This document shows positions 17,365-26,903 of a DNA stretch of 41,542 nt, in pieces. Position 1 is the first letter of the stretch, and each line of letters opens with the position of its first letter. The position numbers and the translations under genes are program-made. This stretch comes from Clostridiales bacterium (GTDB taxonomy: Bacteria > Bacillota > Clostridia > Lachnospirales > Lachnospiraceae): NCBI GenBank assembly GCA_012519905.1, contig JAAYPG010000117.1:1-41542 (forward strand), given 5' to 3'. A model generated the notes under the pieces. It was not told where the DNA came from and searched no databases. It saw only the letters and a program-made list of their open reading frames with translations.

Positions 17365-18609
17365 ATGGCTAAGTTATATGAATTAGAGGATCAGGAGGAG
17401 AGGTTCATACTTATAGGTGTGGCCGTTTCTGATAATGATGATACAAAGGAATCCCTGGACGAGCTAAGTGAATTGGTTAGTACCGCTGGGGGTTTTACTG
17501 TTGGTATGATAATCCAGAATAGGGAGAAGGTACATCCTTCTACCTACATTGGAAAAGGTAAGATCGAAGAGGTAAGGCAGTTAATATTTGAGACAGATGC
17601 TAGTGGAGTTATATGTGATGATGAATTATCACCCACGCAGCTTAAGAATCTAGAAGACGCCTTGCAAACAGTAGTTTTGGACCGGACAGTACTAATTATG
17701 GATATATTTGCGAAACGTGCCGTAACTAAGGAGGGTAAGCTCCAGGTGGAGATGGCCCAGCTTAGGTATCGCTCGACAAGGCTGAAGGGCATGGGTAATG
17801 TTCTTTCAAGACTTGGAGGTGGAATTGGTACTAGAGGCCCCGGTGAGAAAAAGCTTGAAGTAGACCGTCGGCATATAAGAGAACGTTTGTCTCAACTAAA
17901 AAGAGAACTGGAAGGCTTGGAAAAGAACAGAGAAACGGCCAGGAGTCTTCGAAGCCGTAGCAATATTCCTGTGATTGCCATCGTTGGCTATACCAACGCA
18001 GGTAAATCAACACTAATAAATCATCTTACGAATGCGGGAGTTTTAGAAGAGGATAAGCTGTTTGCGACCTTAGACCCAACCACCAGAAATTATACCATGG
18101 ATAGTGGACAGCAGGTTTTATTTACAGACACAGTTGGCTTCATACGCAAGCTTCCTCACCATCTTGTTAATGCTTTTAGAAGTACCTTGGAGGAGGCCAA
18201 ATATGCAGATATAATCCTGCATGTGGTCGATAGCGCTAATCCCGATGCATACAAGCAAATGCATATAGTATATGATACACTGGCCGACTTGGGCATTAAG
18301 GATAAAACAATAATAACAGTATTTAATAAGCAGGATTTAATTGAAGATGAGCAAACCTTAAAGGATTTTAAGGCGGATCATACCGTAAAAATTTCAGCCA
18401 AGACCGGTATGGGAGTTGATAAGCTTTTGGAGCTTATAGAAAAGGTGCTGATGGAGCAAAAGATACTTATAGAAAATGTATTTTCTTATAATGATGCAGG
18501 TAAGATTCAAATCATACGTAAATATGGGCAACTCTTAGAGGAAGAATTCAGGCAGGATGGGATATTTGTTAAGGCCTATATTTCTAAGGAACTTTATAAG
18601 AGTTTATAG
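17365..18609 (+). CDS. hflX: GTPase HflX, ribosome-associated
   Basis: About 414 residues from the ATG at 17365, with GGGG 6 nt upstream; an in-frame ATG at 17353 has its ribosome site too close. The N-terminal HflX domain includes the glycine-rich RLGGGIGTRGPGEKKLEVDR region (about 149-168), followed by a coiled coil (about 170-200). The GTPase domain has G1 GYTNAGKS (208-215), G3 DTVGF (255-259), G4 NKQD (321-324) and G5 SAKT (344-347). HflX binds the 50S subunit and rescues or splits stalled and stress-inactivated ribosomes. The gene appears monocistronic, with its own promoter and a terminator. Assignment is certain. Confidence 0.96.
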   Translation: MAKLYELEDQEERFILIGVAVSDNDDTKESLDELSELVSTAGGFTVGMIIQNREKVHPSTYIGKGKIEEVRQLIFETDASGVICDDELSPTQLKNLEDALQTVVLDRTVLIMDIFAKRAVTKEGKLQVEMAQLRYRSTRLKGMGNVLSRLGGGIGTRGPGEKKLEVDRRHIRERLSQLKRELEGLEKNRETARSLRSRSNIPVIAIVGYTNAGKSTLINHLTNAGVLEEDKLFATLDPTTRNYTMDSGQQVLFTDTVGFIRKLPHHLVNAFRSTLEEAKYADIILHVVDSANPDAYKQMHIVYDTLADLGIKDKTIITVFNKQDLIEDEQTLKDFKADHTVKISAKTGMGVDKLLELIEKVLMEQKILIENVFSYNDAGKIQIIRKYGQLLEEEFRQDGIFVKAYISKELYKSL

Positions 18610-18639
18610 AAAAAACTTTATAATTATAAAATACTAAAT

Positions 18640-18692
18640 AATACTAGATATTGTGGAAGAGTTGAAAATCTTACGCATATCTAGTATTTTAT
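18640..18692 (+). terminator. Hairpin terminator of hflX
   Basis: A perfect 12-bp stem, AATACTAGATAT (18640-18651) with ATATCTAGTATT (18677-18688), ends in TTTTAT. The 25-nt loop has a small inner AAGA/TCTT pairing. The nrdD promoter begins directly behind it. Confidence 0.7.
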
Positions 18693-18693
18693 C

Positions 18694-18722
18694 TTGACTT
18701 AATATATCAATTCTGATACTAT
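18694..18722 (+). promoter_or_regulatory. Promoter of nrdD
   Basis: TTGACT (18694-18699), 17 nt, then TACTAT (18717-18722) preceded by TGA (extended -10). It abuts the hflX terminator. I saw no NrdR-box palindrome nearby. Confidence 0.7.
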
Positions 18723-18796
18723 TAAATCACTGAGGTAAGTAAGCGTTATTATATGATTAAAGACAGGATAAAAGATGGGAAGGGAGACTGTTACAT

Positions 18797-21175
18797 ATGA
18801 TGATTAATGTATTAAAAAGAGATGGCCAGGTGGCAGAGTTTAACCTGCATAAAATTAGTGAGGCAATAACAAAAGCCTTTAAGGCCACAGAAAAAATTTA
18901 TACTGACGAAATAATTAGTTTACTTTCATTAAGGGTTACGGCTGATTTTCAGAGCAAGATAAAAGAAAATAAAATCCACGTGGAAGACATTCAAGATAGT
19001 GTCGAGCATGTCCTTGAGCAATCTGGTTATACCGATGTTGCTAAGGCATATATATTGTATCGTAAAAATAGAGAAAAAATTCGTAGCATGAAATCAACAA
19101 TTCTTGACTACAAAGAAACCATTAACAGCTATGTGAAGGAAGAAGATTGGAGAGTAAAGGAGAACTCCACAGTTACATATTCAGTAGGAGGATTGATTTT
19201 ACATAACTCAGGAAAGGTCACAGCTAATTATTGGCTGTCTGAAATATATGATGAAGAGATTGCGAATGCTCAACGCAATGCAGACATACATATTCATGAT
19301 CTATCCATGCTGACAGGTTATTGTGCAGGATGGTCATTAAAGCAACTAATTAAAGAGGGCTTAGGTGGAATACCTGGAAAGATTACATCCTCTCCTGCAA
19401 GTCATTTGTCTACCCTATGTAACCAGATGGTTAATTTCCTGGGTATTATGCAGAATGAGTGGGCCGGAGCACAGGCATTTTCATCCTTTGATACATATTT
19501 AGCACCATTTGTTAGAGTGGATAATCTTACATACAAGGAGGTTAAGCAGTGTATACAGTCCTTTGTATATGGTGTTAACACTCCAAGTCGCTGGGGAACC
19601 CAGGCTCCATTCTCAAATATCACTCTTGATTGGACAGTACCGGATGATTTAGCCGAGCTTCCTTGTATTGTCGGTGGCAAAGAGATGGATTTTAAATATA
19701 AGGATTGTAAGAAGGAAATGGATATGGTGAACAAGGCCTTTATCGAGATTATGATTGAGGGCGATGCTAATGGCCGTGGCTTCCAATATCCTATACCTAC
19801 ATATTCTATTACTAAGGATTTTGATTGGTCAGATACAGAGAATAATCGTATGTTATTTGAGATGACTGCAAAATATGGTACACCATACTTTTCAAATTAT
19901 ATCAACAGTGATATGGAACCCAGTGATGTTCGTTCTATGTGCTGTAGATTAAGATTGGATCTTCGTGAGCTTAGGAAAAAGAGTGGCGGCTTCTTTGGAT
20001 CAGGAGAAAGTACAGGATCAGTAGGTGTTGTTACTATTAACATGCCCAGGATTGCATATTTATCAGAAAATGAGGAAGAATTCTTTAAGCGTCTTAACAG
20101 AATTATGGACATTTCAGCCCGTTCACTGAAGGTGAAAAGAGAAGTTATTACAAAACTCTTGAAGGAAGGTCTCTATCCATATACAAGAAGATACCTTGGT
20201 ACCTTTGATAATCATTTCTCTACAATTGGTCTAGTAGGTATGAACGAAGTTGGTCTAAATGCCAAGTGGCTTGGTAAGGATATGACTAATCCAGAAACCA
20301 TAGAATTCAGTATAAAGGTTCTTAACCATATGCGTGAACGTTTATCCGACTATCAGGAGGAATATGGTGATCTGTATAATCTAGAGGCATCACCTGCAGA
20401 GTCAGCCAGCTACCGTTTAGCAAAGCATGATAGAAAGTATTATCCAGATATTAAGACAGCAGGAAAGCCTGGTGATACACCTTATTACACCAATAGCTCC
20501 CATCTTCCTGTGGGATATACAGAGGATATATTCGAGGCTCTTGATATACAGGATGAGCTTCAGACTCTCTATACATCAGGAACAGTCTTCCATGCCTTCC
20601 TAGGTGAGAAGCTTCCTGATTGGCAGGCTGCAGCTAAGCTAGTTCGTACTATTGCCGAGAATTATAAGTTGCCTTACTATACCATGTCACCAACCTATTC
20701 AGTATGTAGTACCCATGGGTATCTACAGGGTGAACATTTTACTTGTCCTGAGTGTGGTGAGAGGGCAGAGGTATACAGCCGTATAACTGGTTATTATCGT
20801 CCTGTTCAGAACTGGAATGAAGGAAAGACTCAGGAGTACGAGAACAGAAGAGTTTATGAGTTAGACAATTCAAGAGTTATGCCAGTAAGTAGTGGAATTA
20901 GCAGCGAAAGTCAGATGGTTTTTGCTGGAACTGGGATGGGTGACGGATTATATCTATTTACAACAAAGACCTGTCCAAATTGCAATATAGCTAAGGAATA
21001 CCTTAAGGATACTAACTATACATTGATAGATGCAGAGGAAAATGTGGATATGGCAAGAGAGTTTAACATCCTTCAAGCACCCACGCTTCTGGAAATTAAA
21101 AATGGTGTAATTAACAAATACACTAATGCATCTAATATCAAAAAATACTTAGATGACCAGCTGGTGCGCCTATAA
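18797..21175 (+). CDS. nrdD: Anaerobic ribonucleoside-triphosphate reductase with C-terminal thioredoxin-like domain
   Basis: A 792-residue class III reductase that makes dNTPs from NTPs without oxygen. Residues about 3-95 are an ATP-cone allosteric domain. The catalytic barrel follows; C176 in GYCAGW is the probable thiyl-radical cysteine, and a vicinal pair C382-C383 (MCCRLR) is present. A zinc site is formed by CSTH (637-640) and CPEC (650-653). The glycyl radical site is G665 in RITGYYRP. Beyond the usual end, residues about 714-792 form a thioredoxin/glutaredoxin-like domain with a CPNC redox motif (726-729) and a cis-proline region QAPTLL (P762). This could supply electrons directly. 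The activating enzyme NrdG is not encoded next to it. Its own promoter lies upstream, and an unusual long hairpin follows the stop. Confidence 0.95.
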   Translation: MMINVLKRDGQVAEFNLHKISEAITKAFKATEKIYTDEIISLLSLRVTADFQSKIKENKIHVEDIQDSVEHVLEQSGYTDVAKAYILYRKNREKIRSMKSTILDYKETINSYVKEEDWRVKENSTVTYSVGGLILHNSGKVTANYWLSEIYDEEIANAQRNADIHIHDLSMLTGYCAGWSLKQLIKEGLGGIPGKITSSPASHLSTLCNQMVNFLGIMQNEWAGAQAFSSFDTYLAPFVRVDNLTYKEVKQCIQSFVYGVNTPSRWGTQAPFSNITLDWTVPDDLAELPCIVGGKEMDFKYKDCKKEMDMVNKAFIEIMIEGDANGRGFQYPIPTYSITKDFDWSDTENNRMLFEMTAKYGTPYFSNYINSDMEPSDVRSMCCRLRLDLRELRKKSGGFFGSGESTGSVGVVTINMPRIAYLSENEEEFFKRLNRIMDISARSLKVKREVITKLLKEGLYPYTRRYLGTFDNHFSTIGLVGMNEVGLNAKWLGKDMTNPETIEFSIKVLNHMRERLSDYQEEYGDLYNLEASPAESASYRLAKHDRKYYPDIKTAGKPGDTPYYTNSSHLPVGYTEDIFEALDIQDELQTLYTSGTVFHAFLGEKLPDWQAAAKLVRTIAENYKLPYYTMSPTYSVCSTHGYLQGEHFTCPECGERAEVYSRITGYYRPVQNWNEGKTQEYENRRVYELDNSRVMPVSSGISSESQMVFAGTGMGDGLYLFTTKTCPNCNIAKEYLKDTNYTLIDAEENVDMAREFNILQAPTLLEIKNGVINKYTNASNIKKYLDDQLVRL

Positions 21176-21246
21176 AGCTATTAGTTGTGGCTGAATATAT
21201 ATAGGGGTTGGTGCTGATACGCCAATAAACTTACACCCTGAACAAG

Positions 21247-21316
21247 CATAGAAGCTATATTTGATTGTCTTAATTGGACTAATAGTCCATTTAGGACAAA
21301 TCAGGTATAGCTTATG
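21247..21316. other. About 70-nt near-continuous hairpin between nrdD and thyA
   Basis: Folding by hand, the sequence pairs with itself along about 30 bp. AAGCTATA (21252-21259) pairs with TATAGCTT (21306-21313). TGATT-GTC pairs with GAC-A-AATCA with one bulged A. TAA pairs with TTA, and TGGACT with AGTCCA around a 3-nt AAT loop (21281-21283). No T run follows, so it is not a classic terminator. It could be a processed RNA structure, a 3' stabiliser of nrdD mRNA, or a remnant palindromic repeat. Confidence 0.7.
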
Positions 21317-21366
21317 TTTATGTAATAGGAAGTTTTCGCCTATTCACTTAGGGGCTTGAAAAAGTC

Positions 21367-21395
21367 TTGCCCTCATTTGTCATGTAAGGTACAAT
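21367..21395 (+). promoter_or_regulatory. Probable promoter of thyA-folA
   Basis: TTGCCC (21367-21372), 17 nt, then TACAAT (21390-21395), about 50 nt before the thyA ATG. Confidence 0.6.
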
Positions 21396-21444
21396 AAGAA
21401 ATATAAATATAGATACTAGGATAATTGCAAAATGGAGGTAAAGT

Positions 21445-22293
21445 ATGAGTTTAGCTGATAATATTTTTATAAATATGTGTAGTGATATATTAAAGAATGG
21501 GACCAGTACCGAAGGAGAAAAGGTTAGACCGAAATGGGAGGATGGTTCCTATGCCTATACCATTAAGCAATTTGGAGTTGTTAATAGATATGACCTATCA
21601 AAGGAATTTCCTGCATTAACTCTGCGAAGACTGGCCTTTAAATATTGCATAGACGAAATGCTATGGATCTGGCAGCAAAAATCCAACAATATTAATAATC
21701 TTAAAAGCAAGATTTGGGATAGTTGGGCAGATGAGGATGGCTCTATAGGAAAAGCATATGGCTATCAGATGGGTGTAAAGCATAAGTATAAAGAGGGGGA
21801 GATGGATCAGGTTGATAGAGTGATATATGACCTAAAGAATAACCCTTATAGTAGGAGAATTATAACTAATCTCTATGTTCATCAAGATCTTCATGAAATG
21901 AACCTGTATCCCTGTGCTTATAGCCTGACCTTCAATGTAACGAAAAGGGCAGATAGTGATAAGCTTATACTGAATGCTATTCTTAATCAAAGATCAAATG
22001 ATATACTTGCCGCTAATAACTGGAATGTATGTCAATATGCAGTACTAATCCATATGTTGGCACAGGTCTGCGGTTATCAGGTAGGTGAGCTAGTTCATGT
22101 AATAGCGGATGCTCATATCTATGACAGACATATTCCTATTATAGAGGAACTTATTACTCGTCCGACATATGATGCTCCGGAATTTTATATGAATCCAGAT
22201 GTTAAGGATTTCTACCAGTTTAGGGTTGAGGATTTTGAATTAAGGAATTATAAATATGGTCCTAAGGTGGAAAACATACCAGTTGCGATTTAG
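21445..22293 (+). CDS. thyA: Thymidylate synthase (ThyA, B. subtilis ThyA-like branch)
   Basis: A 282-residue folate-dependent thymidylate synthase converting dUMP to dTMP. The nucleophile is C157 in LYPCAY. Phosphate-binding arginines occur in NPYSRRII (R137, R138) and in NQRSND (R183). The segment ELVHVIADAHIYDRHI is the conserved H/Y region. As in B. subtilis ThyA, the residue after the nucleophile is not the histidine found in the E. coli type. The overall pattern (EMLWIWQQKSNN; NPDVKDFYQF; NYKYGPKVE) also follows that branch. The usual LGxPFN dUMP-binding loop reads LAANNWN here. GGAGG precedes the start. folA follows after 60 nt with no terminator, forming the classic thyA-folA pair that regenerates tetrahydrofolate. 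Confidence 0.96.
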   Translation: MSLADNIFINMCSDILKNGTSTEGEKVRPKWEDGSYAYTIKQFGVVNRYDLSKEFPALTLRRLAFKYCIDEMLWIWQQKSNNINNLKSKIWDSWADEDGSIGKAYGYQMGVKHKYKEGEMDQVDRVIYDLKNNPYSRRIITNLYVHQDLHEMNLYPCAYSLTFNVTKRADSDKLILNAILNQRSNDILAANNWNVCQYAVLIHMLAQVCGYQVGELVHVIADAHIYDRHIPIIEELITRPTYDAPEFYMNPDVKDFYQFRVEDFELRNYKYGPKVENIPVAI

Positions 22294-22353
22294 CAAAAGA
22301 AAAAAACATACTGAAACTAAATTAACTTAAATTTGAAGGAAGGTGTTAATTCT

Positions 22354-22848
22354 ATGAATCTTATCGTAGCTGTTGATAGGAATTGGGCCATCGGATACCG
22401 GAACAATCTCCTGGTAAAGATCCCAGCAGATCAACGTTTTTTCCGTAATGAAACCTTACATAAAGCTGTAATTATGGGGAGAAAAACATTGGAAAGCTTT
22501 CCCGGGGGTATGCCGCTTAAGGATCGTCTTAATGTAGTTATAACCTCTGACCCCAATTATAGTGTTGCTGATGCTGCAGTAGTAAACAGTATTGAAAAAG
22601 CCCTTGAGGTGGTAAAGGATTATAAGCCTGAGGACATATATGTAATCGGAGGAGAGAGTATATATAGGCAGATGCTTCCTCTATGCGATACAGCCCATGT
22701 AACAAAGATTGATTATGTTTACAAAGCTGATACCTATTTTCCTAATTTAGATGAAATGGATGATTGGCAGGTTACTGGAGAATCTGATGAACAGACCTAC
22801 CATGACCTTATATACACCTTCTATAGATATGAGAGAATAAAGAAATAA
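22354..22848 (+). CDS. folA: Dihydrofolate reductase
   Basis: 164 residues from the ATG at 22354, which has AAGGAAGGTG upstream; an in-frame TTG at 22333 is less likely. It reduces dihydrofolate, produced by the neighbouring ThyA, to tetrahydrofolate with NADPH. Conserved features are AVDRNWAIGYRN near the N-terminus, the catalytic acid D26 in IPADQRFF, the NADPH-binding MGRKTLESFP (41-50), and IYVIGGESIYRQ, the second cofactor glycine motif. Length matches the bacterial chromosomal enzyme. It is probably co-transcribed with thyA. Confidence 0.96.
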   Translation: MNLIVAVDRNWAIGYRNNLLVKIPADQRFFRNETLHKAVIMGRKTLESFPGGMPLKDRLNVVITSDPNYSVADAAVVNSIEKALEVVKDYKPEDIYVIGGESIYRQMLPLCDTAHVTKIDYVYKADTYFPNLDEMDDWQVTGESDEQTYHDLIYTFYRYERIKK

Positions 22849-22895
22849 TTCATTATTAGGCCTATACTAGCTAGGTTGATTTTAGAAAATACCAC

Positions 22896-22924
22896 TTGAA
22901 ATAAATCAGGAAATGGAATATTAT
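22896..22924 (+). promoter_or_regulatory. Promoter of ilvE
   Basis: TTGAAA (22896-22901), 17 nt, then TATTAT (22919-22924). A small 6-bp hairpin, TAATCG/CGATTA (22937-22955), lies in the short leader. The leader is too short for a T-box. Confidence 0.6.
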
Positions 22925-22989
22925 AGATAAAACCATTAATCGGAAGAAGCGATTAGTAGGCGGATTAAGTAGGGAAAGAAGGGTTAGAA

Positions 22990-24060
22990 ATGTTAGACAT
23001 TAAAATCGAATTGACTAAAGAGCCAAAAAACTTACCGGATAAGGATGATCCATTATTGTTCGGTAAAATCTTTACAGATCACATGTTTATTATGGACTAT
23101 AAGGTGGGCCAGGGTTGGCATGATGCTAGGATAATCCCTTATCAGCCCTTAAGTCTGGAGCCTTCTGCCATGGTATTACATTATGGACAGGAGATGTTTG
23201 AAGGGTTAAAGGCTTACAAGGCAAAGGACGGAAGAATATTATTGTTTCGTCCTGATATGAATGCAAAGCGCACAACTAATACCTGTAGGATATTGTGTTT
23301 GCCGGAGCTTCCTGAGGATGACTTTGTACAGGCCATTAAAGAATTGGTGAAAATCGATAAAAGATGGATACCCACAAAGGAGGGTACTTCTCTTTATATT
23401 AGGCCTTTTATAATTGCTACCTCTCCATTCTTGGGAGTAAGACCTTCCCATACCTATCAATTTATAATTATTCTTTCACCTGTAGGACCTTATTATCCTG
23501 AAGGGCTGGATCCTGTTAAGATATGGATTGAAGATGAGTATGTAAGAGCAGTCAAGGGAGGAATAGGCGAGGCTAAAGCAGGAGGTAATTATGTAGCATC
23601 TCTTAGGGCCCAGGTTAAAGCCCATGAAGCCGGCTATTCTCAGGTTCTTTGGCTGGATGGTGTCCATAGGAAATATATTGAAGAAGTAGGGGCTATGAAC
23701 ATATTCTTTAAGATAAATGGAACTGTTGTAACGCCTATGTTAAATGGAAGTATACTCCCCGGAATAACAAGGGATTCTGTTATTACGATGTGCAAGGATT
23801 GGGGACTTAAGGTGGAGGAACGGTTAATATCAATTGATGAGGTTTATGATGCACATCAAAAGGGATTACTTGAAGAGGTTTTCGGTACGGGTACTGCAGC
23901 AGTTATATCCCCTGTAGGCCATCTTCGCTGGAAGGATCATGATATGCAAGTAATGGATGGCGGAATAGGTGAATTAAGTCAGAAGCTTTATGATAATCTG
24001 ACTGGAATCCAACTAGGTAGTTCTCCAGATAATTATGGCTGGACAGTAGAGGTTATCTAA
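22990..24060 (+). CDS. ilvE: Branched-chain amino acid aminotransferase
   Basis: A 356-residue PLP enzyme of fold type IV, of the longer (BCAT-type II, eukaryote-like) length class. It catalyses the last step of valine, leucine and isoleucine synthesis or the first step of their breakdown. The PLP-binding lysine is K196 in GEAKAGGNYV. Other landmarks are LHYGQEMFEGLKAY near residues 63-77, the EEVGAMNIFF segment (231-240) and the phosphate-binding LPGITRDSV. GAAGGG precedes the start. It appears monocistronic, with its own promoter, and no ilv or leu genes are nearby. Assignment is secure, although other family IV aminotransferases are close relatives. Confidence 0.95.
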   Translation: MLDIKIELTKEPKNLPDKDDPLLFGKIFTDHMFIMDYKVGQGWHDARIIPYQPLSLEPSAMVLHYGQEMFEGLKAYKAKDGRILLFRPDMNAKRTTNTCRILCLPELPEDDFVQAIKELVKIDKRWIPTKEGTSLYIRPFIIATSPFLGVRPSHTYQFIIILSPVGPYYPEGLDPVKIWIEDEYVRAVKGGIGEAKAGGNYVASLRAQVKAHEAGYSQVLWLDGVHRKYIEEVGAMNIFFKINGTVVTPMLNGSILPGITRDSVITMCKDWGLKVEERLISIDEVYDAHQKGLLEEVFGTGTAAVISPVGHLRWKDHDMQVMDGGIGELSQKLYDNLTGIQLGSSPDNYGWTVEVI

Positions 24061-24095
24061 TACTTGCCTACTTTTAGTTTATGTATTATTATATA

Positions 24096-24125
24096 TTGTA
24101 GATAAAATAATCCTACATATAGAAT
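24096..24125 (+). promoter_or_regulatory. Possible promoter of the 165-residue membrane protein gene
   Basis: TTGTAG (24096-24101), 18 nt, then TAGAAT (24120-24125), about 50 nt before the start. Confidence 0.5.
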
Positions 24126-24175
24126 GTGTTATGAAGGGATAAAAGTAATAAAAAAAGAAAGGTACAGGTGTTAGG

Positions 24176-24673
24176 ATGAATCAGCTTTATGCAGAAGCAG
24201 GTGTTAAAAGAAAAGACACAGCTGCCACTATGGGACTTAGAATATTAATGTTTTTAGGTGTATTTATAGGTATATTTTTAATAATGCTGGGCCAGCTTTG
24301 GAGCTATTTGGGAGTGGCCTTAATAGCTGTAGTATTTTTCTTCTATCCAAGGCTTAGCGTGGAATATGAATATATATTTGTAGATGGTCAGTTGGATTTT
24401 GACAGGATTACAGGAAAAGCAAAACGTAAAACAATGCTTCGCATAGAATTTGAGCAGGTTGAAATTATGGCTCCATTTAATTCCCCTGCCCTGGATAGCT
24501 ACAATCATATTCAGTTGGAGAAGAAGGATTTCTCATCACTTAGCAAGGATAGTAAGCCCTATGCTATCATTGCCAGTGCTGACAATAAGAAGATGAAGAT
24601 CTTGTTTGAACCAAGTGAAAAGATGCTAAATATGATTAAACAGAAGAATTCTAGGAAGGTAATCACATATTAG
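24176..24673 (+). CDS. Small two-helix membrane protein, DUF6106-like
   Basis: 165 residues. The N-terminal NQLYAEAGVKRKDT precedes two adjacent membrane helices (about 20-39 and 43-60). A soluble C-terminal domain of about 105 residues follows, probably cytoplasmic, with beta-strand character (VEYEYIFVDGQLDFDRI; KMKILFEPSEKML). The YAE..VKRK start and this layout resemble an uncharacterised protein family of Lachnospiraceae that I believe is DUF6106. That name is from memory and should be checked. No function is known. It lies alone between ilvE and guaB with a possible promoter and is followed by a hairpin. Confidence 0.75.
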   Translation: MNQLYAEAGVKRKDTAATMGLRILMFLGVFIGIFLIMLGQLWSYLGVALIAVVFFFYPRLSVEYEYIFVDGQLDFDRITGKAKRKTMLRIEFEQVEIMAPFNSPALDSYNHIQLEKKDFSSLSKDSKPYAIIASADNKKMKILFEPSEKMLNMIKQKNSRKVITY

Positions 24674-24681
24674 AATATTAA

Positions 24682-24721
24682 ATGAGGCTGTTGCAAAAAC
24701 TTGAATTTTGCATAGCCTCAT
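24682..24721. repeat. Palindrome after the 165-residue protein gene, terminator- or IS-end-like
   Basis: ATGAGGCT (24682-24689) pairs with AGCCTCAT (24714-24721), and TGCAAAA with TTTTGCA inside, separated by a small internal loop. No T run follows, so termination is uncertain. The GGCTGTTGCAAAA arm resembles ends of some insertion sequences, but no transposase or target duplication is visible. Confidence 0.55.
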
Positions 24722-24728
24722 ATTGATG

Positions 24729-24757
24729 TTGACAATGCTTAGATAATTCGATATACT
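24729..24757 (+). promoter_or_regulatory. Promoter of guaB
   Basis: Consensus TTGACA (24729-24734), 17 nt, then TATACT (24752-24757). This is the strongest sigma-A match in the window. No purine riboswitch sequence is seen in the roughly 70-nt leader. Confidence 0.85.
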
Positions 24758-24808
24758 TTTTAAAATATTTACTAGGACAACTAGCCAGAAACTATAGAAA
24801 CTATTTAA

Positions 24809-26290
<1,482 letters not shown>

Positions 26291-26298
26291 GATAATAC

Positions 26299-26351
26299 AA
26301 AAACAGTATGTTATTATATGGCTTAGAAGCGTATTATAACATACTGTTTTT
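26299..26351. terminator. Bidirectional terminator between guaB and the dCMP deaminase gene
   Basis: AAAAACAGTATGTTA (26299-26313) pairs perfectly with TAACATACTGTTTTT (26337-26351). Because the stem is flanked by A on one side and T on the other, it should serve both convergent genes. Confidence 0.9.
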
Positions 26352-26372
26352 CTTACCTAAGTATTGTTAATA

Positions 26373-26852
26373 TTACAATGAAAGGGTTATATCCTTGCCT
26401 ATGGGAGTGTACTGTCTATAGGTTACTCCTGCAGCATCTAGCATCTTTTTTGAAGCAATTACAGTATCAGTATCCGAATACTTGTCGCTTTTATAGATAA
26501 TTTCACTTATGCCTTTTTGTATTATGGCCTTTGTGCATTCATTACAGGGAAAGAGGGTAGTGTATATCTTTGCCCCCTTTATGTTTGTTCCTGTATAATT
26601 TAGGATGGCATTTAGCTCCGCATGACATACATAAAGATATTTTGTGTTCAGGGGGTCGCCCTCGCGACTCCATGGGAAGTCATCATCAGAGATTCCTATA
26701 GGCATACCGTTATATCCAACTGAGAGAATTTTATTGTCCTGACTGACGATACAAGCACCCACGCTAGTATTTGGATCCTTGCTTCGCTCCGTTGATAGAA
26801 GAGCAATTCCCATAAAGTATTCATCCCATTTGATATAGTCTTTTCTTTTCAT
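26373..26852 (-). CDS. comEB: Deoxycytidylate deaminase
   Basis: A 159-residue zinc-dependent deaminase that converts dCMP to dUMP, the substrate of ThyA encoded 4 kb away. The zinc ligands and catalytic acid lie in VCHAELNAI (H77, E79) and FPCNECTKAI (C103, C106). GYNGMPIGISDDD (47-59) is the substrate/effector segment typical of dCMP deaminases rather than of tRNA or guanine deaminases. It starts 51 nt after the end of pyk on the same strand with no terminator between, so it is probably co-transcribed. In B. subtilis the homologue is called ComEB. The ortholog symbol is by family, not by context. Confidence 0.93.
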   Translation of the reverse strand: MKRKDYIKWDEYFMGIALLSTERSKDPNTSVGACIVSQDNKILSVGYNGMPIGISDDDFPWSREGDPLNTKYLYVCHAELNAILNYTGTNIKGAKIYTTLFPCNECTKAIIQKGISEIIYKSDKYSDTDTVIASKKMLDAAGVTYRQYTPIGKDITLSL

Positions 26853-26903
26853 ATTAATTATCCTCTTGTATTATCAAAATATGGCCTGATAAAAACTATT
26901 GTT

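Noticed and set aside
21445..22293. Defective ThyA because the residue after the catalytic cysteine is not histidine
   Set aside because: B. subtilis-type ThyA also lacks that histidine, and the remaining substrate residues are present, so it is a branch feature rather than a defect.
22849..22989. Possible T-box or amino-acid-responsive leader before ilvE
   Set aside because: Only 141 nt separate the genes, and I saw no T-box motif or antiterminator pair, just a 6-bp hairpin and a plain promoter.
24682..24721. Intact insertion sequence or MITE
   Set aside because: Only a single short palindrome is seen, with no second end, transposase or target-site duplication. It is kept only as a weak repeat call.
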